NCBI RefSeq assembly: GCF_029868625.1
Contig: NZ_JARWOJ010000136.1
Location: forward strand, 33,736-97,735
Origin: Nocardia neocaledoniensis
Lineage (GTDB): Bacteria > Actinomycetota > Actinomycetes > Mycobacteriales > Mycobacteriaceae
Reading direction: 5' to 3'
Length of the DNA stretch: 64,000 nucleotides
The notes beneath the pieces are model-generated. The model worked only from the letters and a program-made list of their open reading frames with translations. It ran no database searches and had not been told where the DNA came from. How positions within the stretch are numbered: the stretch's first letter is position 1; each line of letters begins with the position of its first letter. Position numbers and translations under genes: made by a program. Of this stretch, positions 36,629 through 44,668 are shown in pieces.

Positions 36629-38950
36629 TCAGCTGGACCGTGTCACAGTGACTTTCACGCTCTTCATCAAAGGCTGGTCGCTCTCGGTGCTGTAGTCGCC
36701 GATGGCGCACAGCGCGTTCATCTCCGGCATGTACCCGGCGGCGCAGCCCGGGGGAATGTCGTAGGGGATCACCTTGTAGCGGAACAGGGATCGCGTGGAC
36801 CCGTCGCGGGCGGTGCTGGTGATGTCGACCTCGTCGAACTCGCGCAGTCCGCGTTCCCGCATGTCCTCGGTGTTCATGAAGATCAGCGTGCGCAGGTTCT
36901 TCACCCCGCGGTAGCGGTCGTTGTCGGAGTAGATGCTGGTGTTCCACTGGTCGTGGGAGCGCTGGGTCGCCAGGGTCAGCACGCCGGGCGGGTTGGTGAC
37001 GTCGGGCAGGGTCGCCGTCGAGAACTCGGCCTTGCCCGAGGGCGTGAGGAAGATCAGCTCGCGGGCGGGCTGGCGGATCCGGAAACCCAGCGGCAGCCGG
37101 ACCCGGCGGTTGTAGTCCTCGAAACCGGGCAGCACCTTCGACATGGTGTCGCGGATGCGGTCGTAGTCCTCGATGTAGTACTCCCACGGCGTCTTCGTCT
37201 CGGGCAGCGCGGCTTTCGCGATGCCGGCCAGGATCGCCGGTTCCGACAGCAGATGCGGTGACGCCGGCTTCTTCATGCCGCGCGACATGTGCACCACGGC
37301 CATCCCGTTCTCCATCGAGGTGATCTGCGGCCCGCCGCGCTGGATGTCTCGTTCGGTGCGGCCGATACACGGCAGGATCAGCGCGCGCCTGCCGTGGATG
37401 ACGTGACTGCGATTGAGCTTGGTGCTCACATTGACCGTGAACCCGCACTTCTGGAAAGCCTCGAAGGTGTAGGCGGCATCCGGGGCAGCGGCCACGAAGT
37501 TACCGCCCATGCTGAGGAAGAACTCGAGCTTGCCCGCCTGCATCGCCCGAATCGTGGCGACCGTGTCGTAGCCGTTCTCCCGCGGCGGGTCGATCCCGCA
37601 CACCTGCGCGAGCCGGTCGAGGAACTCGGTGGTGGGGTTGTTGTCGATGCCGCACGTGCGGTTGCCCTGCACGTTGCTGTGCCCGCGCACCGGCGACGGC
37701 CCGGCGCCCTCGCGGCCCAGATTGCCGCGCAGGAGCAGCACGTTGACGATCTCGCGGATCGTGTCGACGCCGTGTTCGTGCTGGGTGATTCCCAGGCACC
37801 AGCTCATCACCGTGCGGTCGGCGTCGCAGTAGATCCCGGCGGCCTTGCGGATCTGCTGCTCGCTCAGTCCGGACTGGCGCTGGATCTCGGCCCAGGTCGT
37901 GGCCTCGACCTCGCGCACGTAGGCGTCGAAGCCGACGGTGTAGCGCTCGATGAACTCGCGATCGAGCGCCTTGGGGTCCGTCTTCGCCTCCTCCAGGACG
38001 TGTTTGGCGATGCCGCGCAGCAGCGCGAAGTCTCCGCCGATGCGGACCTGGAGGGTCATGGTGCTGGTGTCGGTGGCGCGGAAGGTGGCCATCGCGGCGA
38101 AGTCGTGCGGGATGATCGTGTTGCGGGCGCCCGCCTCGATCAGCGGGTTGACGTGCACGATCTGCGCGCCGCGCTTGTGTGCCTCGGCCAGCGCGGTCAG
38201 CATGCGCGGTGCGTTGGAGGCCGCGTTGATGCCCATCACGAACAGCGCGTCGGCCTTGTCCCAGTCGTCGATGTCGCAGGTGCCTTTGCCCGTGCCGAGT
38301 GCGGCCTGCAGCGCGCGCCCGCTCGCCTCGTGACACATGTTGGAGCAGTCGGGCAGGTTGTTGGTGCCGAATTCGCGCACCATCAGCTGGTAGAGGAAGG
38401 TGGCCTCGTTGCCCAACCGGCCGGAGGTGTAGAAGGACGCCAGATTCGGATCGGGAAGTTCGCGCAACGCCTTGCCCGCCATCTCGAACGCGTCGGGCCA
38501 GCTGATCGGCACGTAGTGATCGGTCGCGGCGTCGTAGACCATCGGGTGGGTGAGCCTGCCCTGGTCCTCCAGGTCGTGGTCGCTCCAGGTGGCCAGCTCG
38601 CTGACGGTGTGCGCGGCGAAGAACTCGGGGGTGCAGCGCTTGTGCGTCATCTCCCAGGTCACGTGCTTGATGCCGTTCTCGCACACGTCGAGCGTCAGGC
38701 CGTCGGTGGCGTCCGGCCACGCGCAGCCGGGGCAGTCGAAGCCATGTTGGGGGTGATTCATCTTCAGGACGGCCTTGGTGCCGAGCAGGGGCTCGTGCTC
38801 GTCGAGCACCATGAACTTGCCGACCGAGAGCGCGGCGCCCCACCCGGCCGCCGGATGATGGTAAGGCTTGAATTTCGGCACGGCGGCGCGATCGGCGTCG
38901 CCGCTCGGCCCGCTGTCGGGGTCATACGGGGTGTGCGGACCGTCAGCCAT
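36629..38950 (-). CDS. FdhF/YdeP-family molybdopterin oxidoreductase
   Basis: Molybdopterin-dependent oxidoreductase of 773 aa, the usual YdeP-type length. Near the N-terminus is FDCPGCAWPD followed by a further Cys in DVCENG, an Fe-S ligand pattern with fewer cysteines than true formate dehydrogenase. The metal-site segment is CSNMCHEASG with Cys, not selenocysteine, at the expected molybdenum ligand. The C-terminal molydop-binding domain includes LATQRSHDQWNTS. Formate is the likely but unproven substrate; E. coli YdeP is linked to acid resistance. ATG 38950 has GAAGGGAAG 6 nt upstream. An FdhD gene, needed to sulfurate such cofactors, lies 2.8 kb away on the other strand. Confidence 0.88.
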   Translation of the reverse strand: MADGPHTPYDPDSGPSGDADRAAVPKFKPYHHPAAGWGAALSVGKFMVLDEHEPLLGTKAVLKMNHPQHGFDCPGCAWPDATDGLTLDVCENGIKHVTWEMTHKRCTPEFFAAHTVSELATWSDHDLEDQGRLTHPMVYDAATDHYVPISWPDAFEMAGKALRELPDPNLASFYTSGRLGNEATFLYQLMVREFGTNNLPDCSNMCHEASGRALQAALGTGKGTCDIDDWDKADALFVMGINAASNAPRMLTALAEAHKRGAQIVHVNPLIEAGARNTIIPHDFAAMATFRATDTSTMTLQVRIGGDFALLRGIAKHVLEEAKTDPKALDREFIERYTVGFDAYVREVEATTWAEIQRQSGLSEQQIRKAAGIYCDADRTVMSWCLGITQHEHGVDTIREIVNVLLLRGNLGREGAGPSPVRGHSNVQGNRTCGIDNNPTTEFLDRLAQVCGIDPPRENGYDTVATIRAMQAGKLEFFLSMGGNFVAAAPDAAYTFEAFQKCGFTVNVSTKLNRSHVIHGRRALILPCIGRTERDIQRGGPQITSMENGMAVVHMSRGMKKPASPHLLSEPAILAGIAKAALPETKTPWEYYIEDYDRIRDTMSKVLPGFEDYNRRVRLPLGFRIRQPARELIFLTPSGKAEFSTATLPDVTNPPGVLTLATQRSHDQWNTSIYSDNDRYRGVKNLRTLIFMNTEDMRERGLREFDEVDITSTARDGSTRSLFRYKVIPYDIPPGCAAGYMPEMNALCAIGDYSTESDQPLMKSVKVTVTRSS

Positions 38951-39265
38951 GACATCTTCCCTTCGACGATTCAGCGGTGCTGTGGGTCGAGATTCTTCGA
39001 AGCCTGTCGGTGTCCCGTCTGGGATTCTCGCCGCCCGAGGTCACGGGACGGCGTAGGTCCGGACTCGACCCACCGCCGTCGCGCGTGTCGCGGTTCGATT
39101 CTCGGCCCGCGCGGTCCGGCACGTCCAAGACCGACTTCCGAACACTCGACAGGCTCGGGTTATCAACGCAGGTACAGCCCCGAAAATAGTTTCTGACCTG
39201 CGGAGAAGCGGTTTGACGGCGGTGTGGTCCCTCGGCGACGATGCGATTCCAGACCCCCTGAACCG
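38951..39265. promoter_or_regulatory. Divergent promoter region of the oxidoreductase and FUSC genes
   Basis: 315-bp non-coding gap. On the plus strand TTGACG (39213-39218) and GACGAT (39237-39242), spaced 18 bp, form a candidate promoter for the membrane-protein gene. A palindromic TTCTTCGAAG-like element lies near 38993-39001, between this and the oxidoreductase start. No small gene or RNA is recognised. Confidence 0.35.
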
Positions 39266-40510
39266 ATGCCGGAGGACCCCTTGCCCACCACCCGGACCCG
39301 GGCGCGCCCGCTGATTCGGCGGACCGGCATCGACATCGACCACCTGCCCGCCGCCCGGGTCTTCGTCGGCCTGGCGATCCCCGGCCTGCTGCTCACCGCG
39401 GCGGGCCGCACCGACCTGCTCATCTACGCGGTGTTCGGCTCCTTCACAGGCATGTACGGCTTCGCCGAGGCGCAGCGGCAGCGCCTGATCCACCAGAGTG
39501 AGGCCGCGGTCATGCTGGTCGGGGCGGTGGGCGCGGGCATCGCGCTCGCGCGCTGGCACGCGCCGCCGGTCGTCCTGGTCGCGGCGGTGGCGGTGTCCGC
39601 GGCGGTCGCCTCACCGGTCACCGACCGGCTCGGCCTGCGTCCCGAAGGACCCTTCTTCGGCATCTTCGCCTTCGGGGCGATCGCGATGGTGGCCGACAAC
39701 CAGCCCGATCCGCTTGCGGCGCTGATGATCTGCGCGATCACGGCGGCGCTGTGTGTGGCGGTCGGGTACCTGGACTCCGCGCACCGAGCGCGCCGCGCCG
39801 GCGCCTGCGTGCTGCCGGTGAGCATCGCGCCGCACCGCACCGGCCGGGTCTCGCTGGTCCAGTCCGGTCGCTACGCGCTGGCGATCTCGATCTCCGGCGG
39901 GATCGGGCTGCTGCTCGGCGTCGGCCATGCCAACTGGGCGATGGCCGGGGCCGCCGTCCCGCTGGCCGCCGCGACCTCGCGCGACCGGATCTCGCGCGGC
40001 CTGCACCGGGTGCTCGGCACCTTCCTCGGCCTCGCGGTCACGGCCCCGCTGCTGCTGCCGGGCCCGAATCCGACAGTGCTCGCGCTGGTGATCATCGCGC
40101 TGCTGTACCCGACCGAGCTGTTCATGGCCCGCCACTACGCGCTCGCGCTCGGATTCTTCACGCCGCTGATCATGTCGATGACCGAACTCGCCGCGCCGAC
40201 CGATCCGCGCACCATGCTCACCGAGCGCGCCGTCGACACGGTGATCGGCGTCGCGGTGGGAATCGCTGTCGCGCTCCTGCTCCGCGAACCCGCCCCCGGG
40301 TTCCCGCCGCGGGTATGCGAACCGATGCATACTGGCGTCATGGCTGACGACAACCAGTGGTACTACTGCCTCAAGCACCGCACCGCCGAGCAGGGCAAAA
40401 CCTGCTGGTACGGCGACCGGATGGGCCCCTACCCCGATCAGGCGACGGCCGAGCGGGCACTCGAGATCGCCAAGGCGCGCAACAAGGCCGCCGACGACGA
40501 GGACGACTGA
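39266..40510 (+). CDS. FUSC-like membrane protein, fused in frame to a small conserved protein
   Basis: The reading frame encodes 414 aa. Residues about 1-355 are a polytopic membrane protein with roughly nine to ten hydrophobic spans (RVFVGLAIPGLLLTAAG, AIGMV-type segments, ALVIIALLYPTELFMARHYALALGF), resembling FUSC/aromatic-acid-exporter proteins. Without any stop codon the frame continues into a hydrophilic 56-aa segment beginning MADDNQWYYCLKH that normally stands alone in nocardiae. Either the stop was lost, giving a fusion, or the small protein is also started internally at 40340. Start: ATG 39266 is used; TTG 39281 has GGAGGA 4 nt upstream and is a serious alternative; GTG 39224 is also open. 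Substrate unknown. Confidence 0.7.
   Translation: MPEDPLPTTRTRARPLIRRTGIDIDHLPAARVFVGLAIPGLLLTAAGRTDLLIYAVFGSFTGMYGFAEAQRQRLIHQSEAAVMLVGAVGAGIALARWHAPPVVLVAAVAVSAAVASPVTDRLGLRPEGPFFGIFAFGAIAMVADNQPDPLAALMICAITAALCVAVGYLDSAHRARRAGACVLPVSIAPHRTGRVSLVQSGRYALAISISGGIGLLLGVGHANWAMAGAAVPLAAATSRDRISRGLHRVLGTFLGLAVTAPLLLPGPNPTVLALVIIALLYPTELFMARHYALALGFFTPLIMSMTELAAPTDPRTMLTERAVDTVIGVAVGIAVALLLREPAPGFPPRVCEPMHTGVMADDNQWYYCLKHRTAEQGKTCWYGDRMGPYPDQATAERALEIAKARNKAADDEDD
40340..40510 (+). CDS. Small SPOR-like conserved protein, probable internal start
   Basis: 56-aa reading frame nested in the end of the FUSC-like frame: WYYCLKHRTAEQGKTCWYGD, then RMGPYPDQATAERALEIA. The aromatic start plus the YPDQATAERAL stretch resembles a single SPOR-type repeat; similar small proteins are known as separate genes in this group. 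A hexamer CATACT stands 6 nt before ATG 40340, as in the leaderless genes of this window, so independent expression is plausible even though no stop precedes it. Function is unknown. Confidence 0.6.
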   Translation: MADDNQWYYCLKHRTAEQGKTCWYGDRMGPYPDQATAERALEIAKARNKAADDEDD

Positions 40511-40522
40511 CCCCGGGGGCGC

Positions 40523-41431
40523 ATGTTCCGGCAACTCGAGTACTTCGTCGCCCTCGCCAGGGAGCGCCATTTCGCGCGCGCGGCCGCGGCCTGCTACGTC
40601 TCCCAGCCCGCGCTGTCGGAGGCGATCCGCAAGCTCGAACGCGAGCTCGGCGTGCCGCTGGTGCGGCGCGGGCGAACCTTCGAAGGGCTCACGCCGGAGG
40701 GCGAACGCCTCGTCCTGTGGGCCAGGCGGATCCTCGCCGACCGGGACGCGCTCGAACACGAGGTCACCGCGCTGCGCACCGGCCTCACCGGCGAGCTGCG
40801 CCTCGGGGTGATCCCGGCCGCGTCGGGCACCGTCACCCAGCTGACCGACCCGTTCTGCGCCGCGCATCCGCTGGTGCGGGTGCGCGTCGAGACGAGCCTG
40901 CGCTCGCGCGACATCGTCGAACGCATCCGCGGATTCGAACTCGACGCGGGCATCATCTATGCCGACGGCGTCGACACCGATGGCCTCACCGGCATCCCGC
41001 TCTACGAGGAACGCCACGTCCTCGTCGCCGGCGCCGAGCTGCTCACCGGCCGCGCCGACACGATCACCTGGACCGAGGCATTGCAACTGCGGATGTGCCT
41101 GCTGCCCAAGGGAATGCGTGGTCGTCAGCTCATCGACAGCGCGCTGGCCGGTCGCGGACTCGTCGCATCGCCGCAGCTGGAGAGCGACTCGGTGGCCACC
41201 CTGCTCGAGCACGCGCGCACCGGCCGCTGGGCCTGCATCGTCCCGCAACCCTGGGTCTCGACCCTCGGGCCCACCGCGCGGGTGCGGGTTTTCGAGCTCG
41301 CCGACCCCGCCGTCACCGCGCGGATCGCGCTGGTCACGACGGCCATAGAGCCCGCGTCGGTGCTCACCACCGCCCTGGCCGACACCGCCCGCGAAACCGA
41401 CTTCACCCGCGACGATCGAATTCAGCTATGA
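40523..41431 (+). CDS. LysR-family transcriptional regulator
   Basis: Protein of 302 aa, standard LysR length. N-terminal winged HTH: MFRQLEYFVALARERHFARAA, then YVSQPALSEAIRKLERELGVPL. The effector domain starts GELRLGVIPAASGTV. It is on the plus strand between the oxidoreductase and fdhD genes, 12 bp after the SPOR-like gene. By position it may regulate the oxidoreductase/fdhD group, but no LysR box was identified with confidence. Confidence 0.92.
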   Translation: MFRQLEYFVALARERHFARAAAACYVSQPALSEAIRKLERELGVPLVRRGRTFEGLTPEGERLVLWARRILADRDALEHEVTALRTGLTGELRLGVIPAASGTVTQLTDPFCAAHPLVRVRVETSLRSRDIVERIRGFELDAGIIYADGVDTDGLTGIPLYEERHVLVAGAELLTGRADTITWTEALQLRMCLLPKGMRGRQLIDSALAGRGLVASPQLESDSVATLLEHARTGRWACIVPQPWVSTLGPTARVRVFELADPAVTARIALVTTAIEPASVLTTALADTARETDFTRDDRIQL

Positions 41432-41447
41432 CCCGGCAATCCTTCGG

Positions 41448-41453
41448 TAGGGT
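41448..41453 (+). promoter_or_regulatory. -10 element of the DUF1345-like gene
   Basis: TAGGGT, 8 nt before ATG 41462; predicted leaderless or near-leaderless mRNA. Confidence 0.45.
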
Positions 41454-41461
41454 CCTCGGAC

Positions 41462-41740
41462 ATGAGCGCTCGATTGCCGCAATCCGCTCTCACCCGCCTG
41501 ATCGTGGCGGTGCTCATCGGCCTGTCGGCCGGTCTGATCATCGGGATCTGGACCGAGCCCCCGCTGGGCGTGCTCGCCGGAATCGTCCTGTCCGCCACCG
41601 CTTTCGTGGTCTCCGACACCAACGTCACCGACGAGACGATTCGGGCCGTCGCCTTGCGGCACTGCCTGCTGTCGTACGCTTTCGGCACGGTCATCCTCGC
41701 GACGACGATCAATCTCGTCGCCGGTTTCGCGACCGGCTGA
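41462..41740 (+). CDS. Short DUF1345-like membrane protein, probable internal deletion
   Basis: 92 aa with three hydrophobic segments. The last 48 residues ([19 protein letters not shown], then [20 protein letters not shown]) match the C-terminal end typical of DUF1345 membrane proteins, and residues 10-40 look like the first span of the same family. Full proteins have about 200 aa or more, so roughly 110 central residues seem missing while the frame is kept. It may be a deletion remnant or a naturally short form. It has its own TAGGGT box and lies 35 bp before fdhD. Function unknown. Confidence 0.6.
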   Translation: MSARLPQSALTRLIVAVLIGLSAGLIIGIWTEPPLGVLAGIVLSATAFVVSDTNVTDETIRAVALRHCLLSYAFGTVILATTINLVAGFATG

Positions 41741-41774
41741 GGCGAGACCGCCACCGAACCGATCGGCAGCCAAG

Positions 41775-42584
41775 ATGAGCAGAGTCACCGCACGGCGCAA
41801 GACCACCCGGCTGTCGCCGACCGGCCGCATCCAGCGACCCGACACCCTCGCCGTGGAGGAACCGCTGGAGATCCGCGTGGACGGGCGGTCGCTCACCGTC
41901 ACCATGCGCACCCCGGGCGACGACATCGATCTGGTGCACGGATTCCTGTTCGGCGAGAACATCATCGGTTCGGCCGAGGACCTCGTCACCGCCCGCTACT
42001 GCGCCGGGACCGACGAGAACGGCCGCAACACCTACAACGTGCTCGACGTGCGCCTGCGCGCGCCGGTGCCGCTGCACACCCGCAACTTCCTCACCACCGG
42101 CGCCTGCGGACTCTGCGGCAAGACCGCGCTCGACGAGGTGCGCACGCGCACCCGCTACCCGATCCGGCCCGACTCCGGCACGGTCGCGATCGACACCCTG
42201 GCCGAGTTGCCGGGGAAGCTGCGCGCGGGCCAGAAGCTGTTCGAGGCCACCGGCGGCCTGCACGCGGCGGGCCTGTTCACCACCGACGGCGCCCTGCTCG
42301 CCCTGCGCGAGGACATCGGCAGGCACAACGCGGTCGACAAGGTGATCGGCTGGGCGGTCCGCGAGGGCCGGATTCCCGCCGCCGAGCTCATGCTCGTGGT
42401 GAGCAGCCGGGCCTCCTTCGAGTTAGCGCAGAAGGCCGTCATGGCCGGCATCCCGATTCTGGCGGCGGTCTCGGCGCCGAGTTCGCTCGCGGTCGACCTG
42501 GCGGCCGAGTCCGGGCTCACCCTGGTGGGGTTCCTGCGCGGCGAATCGATGAACATCTACTCGGGTGAACACCGCCTGACCTGA
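41775..42584 (+). CDS. fdhD: Formate dehydrogenase accessory sulfurtransferase FdhD
   Basis: Protein of 269 aa. FdhD passes sulfur from a cysteine desulfurase to the molybdenum cofactor of formate-dehydrogenase-type enzymes. The required CxxC is present in TTGACGLCGKTA, and later segments FEATGGLHAAGLF, REDIGRHNAVDKVIGW and SSRASFELAQKA are the family signature. It supports the nearby FdhF/YdeP-type oxidoreductase being a sulfurated Mo enzyme. No Shine-Dalgarno site before ATG 41775. A cysteine desulfurase is encoded elsewhere in the window, at 6940-8166. Confidence 0.94.
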   Translation: MSRVTARRKTTRLSPTGRIQRPDTLAVEEPLEIRVDGRSLTVTMRTPGDDIDLVHGFLFGENIIGSAEDLVTARYCAGTDENGRNTYNVLDVRLRAPVPLHTRNFLTTGACGLCGKTALDEVRTRTRYPIRPDSGTVAIDTLAELPGKLRAGQKLFEATGGLHAAGLFTTDGALLALREDIGRHNAVDKVIGWAVREGRIPAAELMLVVSSRASFELAQKAVMAGIPILAAVSAPSSLAVDLAAESGLTLVGFLRGESMNIYSGEHRLT

Positions 42585-42681
42585 GCGTTTCGTACTCGCG
42601 GTGGGCGATCGGCAATACTGCCCAGTACGGTGTCGGGATCGCCAACCCGGCGCCGAAGCCCGGGGGAGTCTAGAAACGAAG

Positions 42682-43575
42682 ATGCTTCACATGATGACGA
42701 AAGATCGGCGTCCGGTCCGGACCGCGCTCGCCGCGCTGCTGGGGACGGTCGCCCTGCTCACCGCGAGCTGTGGCGACGATCCGAAGCCCGCGCCGACCCA
42801 GCCCACCAGGACGAGCGCCGCGGTCGATCCGGGCGGGGGCGCCGGAAGCTTCTCGATCGCACTGCCCGGCAGCCTGGCCGCCGATTTCGCCACCCTGCAG
42901 CAGGGTTTCCGCGGCAGCGTCGGCCTGGCGATCATGCCGGTCGGGGGCGAGAAGATGGTCACCTTCGGAAGCTGGACCTCCGGACCCGCCTGGTCGACGA
43001 TCAAGGTCCCGCTGGCCATCGCCGCGCTGCGCAACAACGCGGCCTACAACGCGACCGCGAGCTCGGCCATCACCGCCTCCGACAACGGCGCCGCCGACAC
43101 GCTGTGGCAATCGTTGGGTTCCGGCGCCGACGCGGCCGCGGCCGTGCAGGGTGTGCTGCGCGAGGGCGGCGACACGAAGACCACCGTGCCCACCCAGCGC
43201 ACCCGCGCTGACGCCTCGATCTACGGACAGGCCGAGTGGACGCTGGCCGACCAGGTTCGCTTCGCCTCGCGGCTGCCCTGCCTGCCGCAGAGCCAGCGCG
43301 TGGTCGGGCTGATGCAGCAGATCGTGCCGAGCCACCGGTGGGGACTCGGGGCCTTCACCAGCGCCGAATTCAAGGGCGGCTGGGGCCCGGACCCCTCGGG
43401 CAAGTACCTGGTCCGCCAGTTCGGGCTCATCGACTCGCCCTCGGGCCGGATCGCGATCGCCTTCGCCGCGCAACCGGATTCGGGCTCGTTCAACGACGGC
43501 ATGACCATGCTCGACAAGATGGCGACCCTGGTCTCGGGCCACCTGGACGAACTGGCCGGAGGTCACTGCGCCTGA
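42682..43575 (+). CDS. Lipoprotein with beta-lactamase-like serine hydrolase motifs (copy B)
   Basis: Predicted lipoprotein of 297 aa: signal ending LLTASC, Pro/Thr linker, then the same domain as the gene at 21513-22409. Motifs sit at nearly identical positions: STIK 105-108, SDN 133-135 and KGG 231-233. By eye about half of the residues agree, including [22 protein letters not shown] and VRQFGL. A role in the cell envelope is likely; beta-lactam hydrolysis is not supported by the motif spacing. ATG 42682 is the start used; ATG 42691 or 42694 are possible. A TACGGT hexamer at 42626-42631 may be its -10. Confidence 0.7.
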   Translation: MLHMMTKDRRPVRTALAALLGTVALLTASCGDDPKPAPTQPTRTSAAVDPGGGAGSFSIALPGSLAADFATLQQGFRGSVGLAIMPVGGEKMVTFGSWTSGPAWSTIKVPLAIAALRNNAAYNATASSAITASDNGAADTLWQSLGSGADAAAAVQGVLREGGDTKTTVPTQRTRADASIYGQAEWTLADQVRFASRLPCLPQSQRVVGLMQQIVPSHRWGLGAFTSAEFKGGWGPDPSGKYLVRQFGLIDSPSGRIAIAFAAQPDSGSFNDGMTMLDKMATLVSGHLDELAGGHCA

Positions 43576-43603
43576 CGGCCGCCGGTGCGGCAAGATGAAC
43601 GCC

Positions 43604-44638
43604 ATGCGCATCGGAGTCTTGACCGGAGGCGGAGACTGTCCAGGGCTGAACGCGGTGATCCGGGCGGTGGTCCGGACCGCGAACGGCCGCTACGGCGACG
43701 CGATCGTCGGCTTCGAGGACGGCTGGCGCGGCCTACTCGAGGATCGCAAGATCCGCATCCACAACGACGACCGCACCGACCGGCTGCTGGCCAAGGGCGG
43801 CACCATGCTCGGCACCGCGCGCACCAATCCCGATGTCCTGCGCGCCGGGCTCGGCCGCATCCAGCAGACGCTCGACGACAACGGCATCGACGCGCTCATC
43901 CCGATCGGCGGCGAGGGCACGCTGACGGCGGCGAGCTGGCTTTCCGACGAGGGCGTTCCGGTGGTCGGCGTGCCCAAGACCATCGACAACGACATCGACT
44001 GCACCGACGTCACCTTCGGCCACGACACCGCCCTCTCGATCGCCACCGAGGCCATCGACCGCCTGCACACCACCGCCGAATCGCATCAGCGCGTGATGCT
44101 CGTCGAGGTGATGGGCCGCCACGCCGGCTGGATCGCGCTGAACTCCGGCATCGCCGCGGGCGCCCACCTGACCCTGGTGCCCGAGGAACCCTTCGACGTC
44201 GCCCAGGTGTGCGCCATGATCAAGAGCCGTTTCCAGCGCGGGGACAAGCACTTCATCTGCGTGGTCGCCGAAGGCGCCCATCCCGCACCCGATTCCGGGT
44301 TCGCGCTGCGTGAGGGCGGTATCGACGAGTTCGGGCACGAACGCTTCACCGGCGTCGCCCAGCAGCTCGGGTCCGAGATCGAACGCCGCATCGGCAAGGA
44401 GGTCCGCACCACGGTGCTCGGCCACGTGCAGCGCGGTGGCAGCCCGACACCCTACGACCGCATCCTGGCCACCCGGTTCGGCGTGCACGCGGCGGAAGCC
44501 GTGCACGCGGGACACTTCGGGCAGATGGTCGCCCTGCACGGCACGGCCATCGGCCTGGTGCCGCTCTCGGAGGCCACCAAGCAGCTCAAGCGGGTGCCCG
44601 CCGAACGACTCAGCGAGGCGCAGGCCTTCTTCGGCTGA
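43604..44638 (+). CDS. pfkA: 6-phosphofructokinase
   Basis: Glycolytic enzyme of 344 aa phosphorylating fructose 6-phosphate; the length equals that of mycobacterial PfkA (343 aa). Seen: [28 protein letters not shown] with the catalytic Asp, and [10 protein letters not shown]. Gly follows Glu in GGEGT, the residue associated with ATP rather than pyrophosphate use, although the Lys in PKTIDND is shared with PPi-type enzymes. ATG 43604 is preferred over 43595: it gives the conserved N-terminus [10 protein letters not shown] and lies 7 nt after CAAGAT. In mycobacteria it stands between gatA and gatB. Confidence 0.94.
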   Translation: MRIGVLTGGGDCPGLNAVIRAVVRTANGRYGDAIVGFEDGWRGLLEDRKIRIHNDDRTDRLLAKGGTMLGTARTNPDVLRAGLGRIQQTLDDNGIDALIPIGGEGTLTAASWLSDEGVPVVGVPKTIDNDIDCTDVTFGHDTALSIATEAIDRLHTTAESHQRVMLVEVMGRHAGWIALNSGIAAGAHLTLVPEEPFDVAQVCAMIKSRFQRGDKHFICVVAEGAHPAPDSGFALREGGIDEFGHERFTGVAQQLGSEIERRIGKEVRTTVLGHVQRGGSPTPYDRILATRFGVHAAEAVHAGHFGQMVALHGTAIGLVPLSEATKQLKRVPAERLSEAQAFFG

Positions 44639-44656
44639 GATGTCGGTGCGCGTCGG

Positions 44657-44662
44657 TACCGT
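44657..44662 (+). promoter_or_regulatory. -10 element of the lipoprotein hydrolase gene
   Basis: TACCGT, exactly 6 nt before ATG 44669; predicted leaderless mRNA. Confidence 0.55.
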
Positions 44663-44668
44663 GGCGGT

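Noticed and set aside
37500..38843. Selenocysteine in the formate-dehydrogenase-like protein
   Set aside because: The metal-ligand position is an ordinary cysteine codon in SNMCHEASG; there is no in-frame TGA.
18149..43603. Recent mobile genomic island with integrase or attachment sites
   Set aside because: No integrase, transposase, tRNA or direct-repeat boundary was seen, and base composition is like the flanks.
43604..44638. Pyrophosphate-dependent phosphofructokinase
   Set aside because: The GGEGT segment has Gly at the discriminating position, as in ATP-dependent actinobacterial PfkA.
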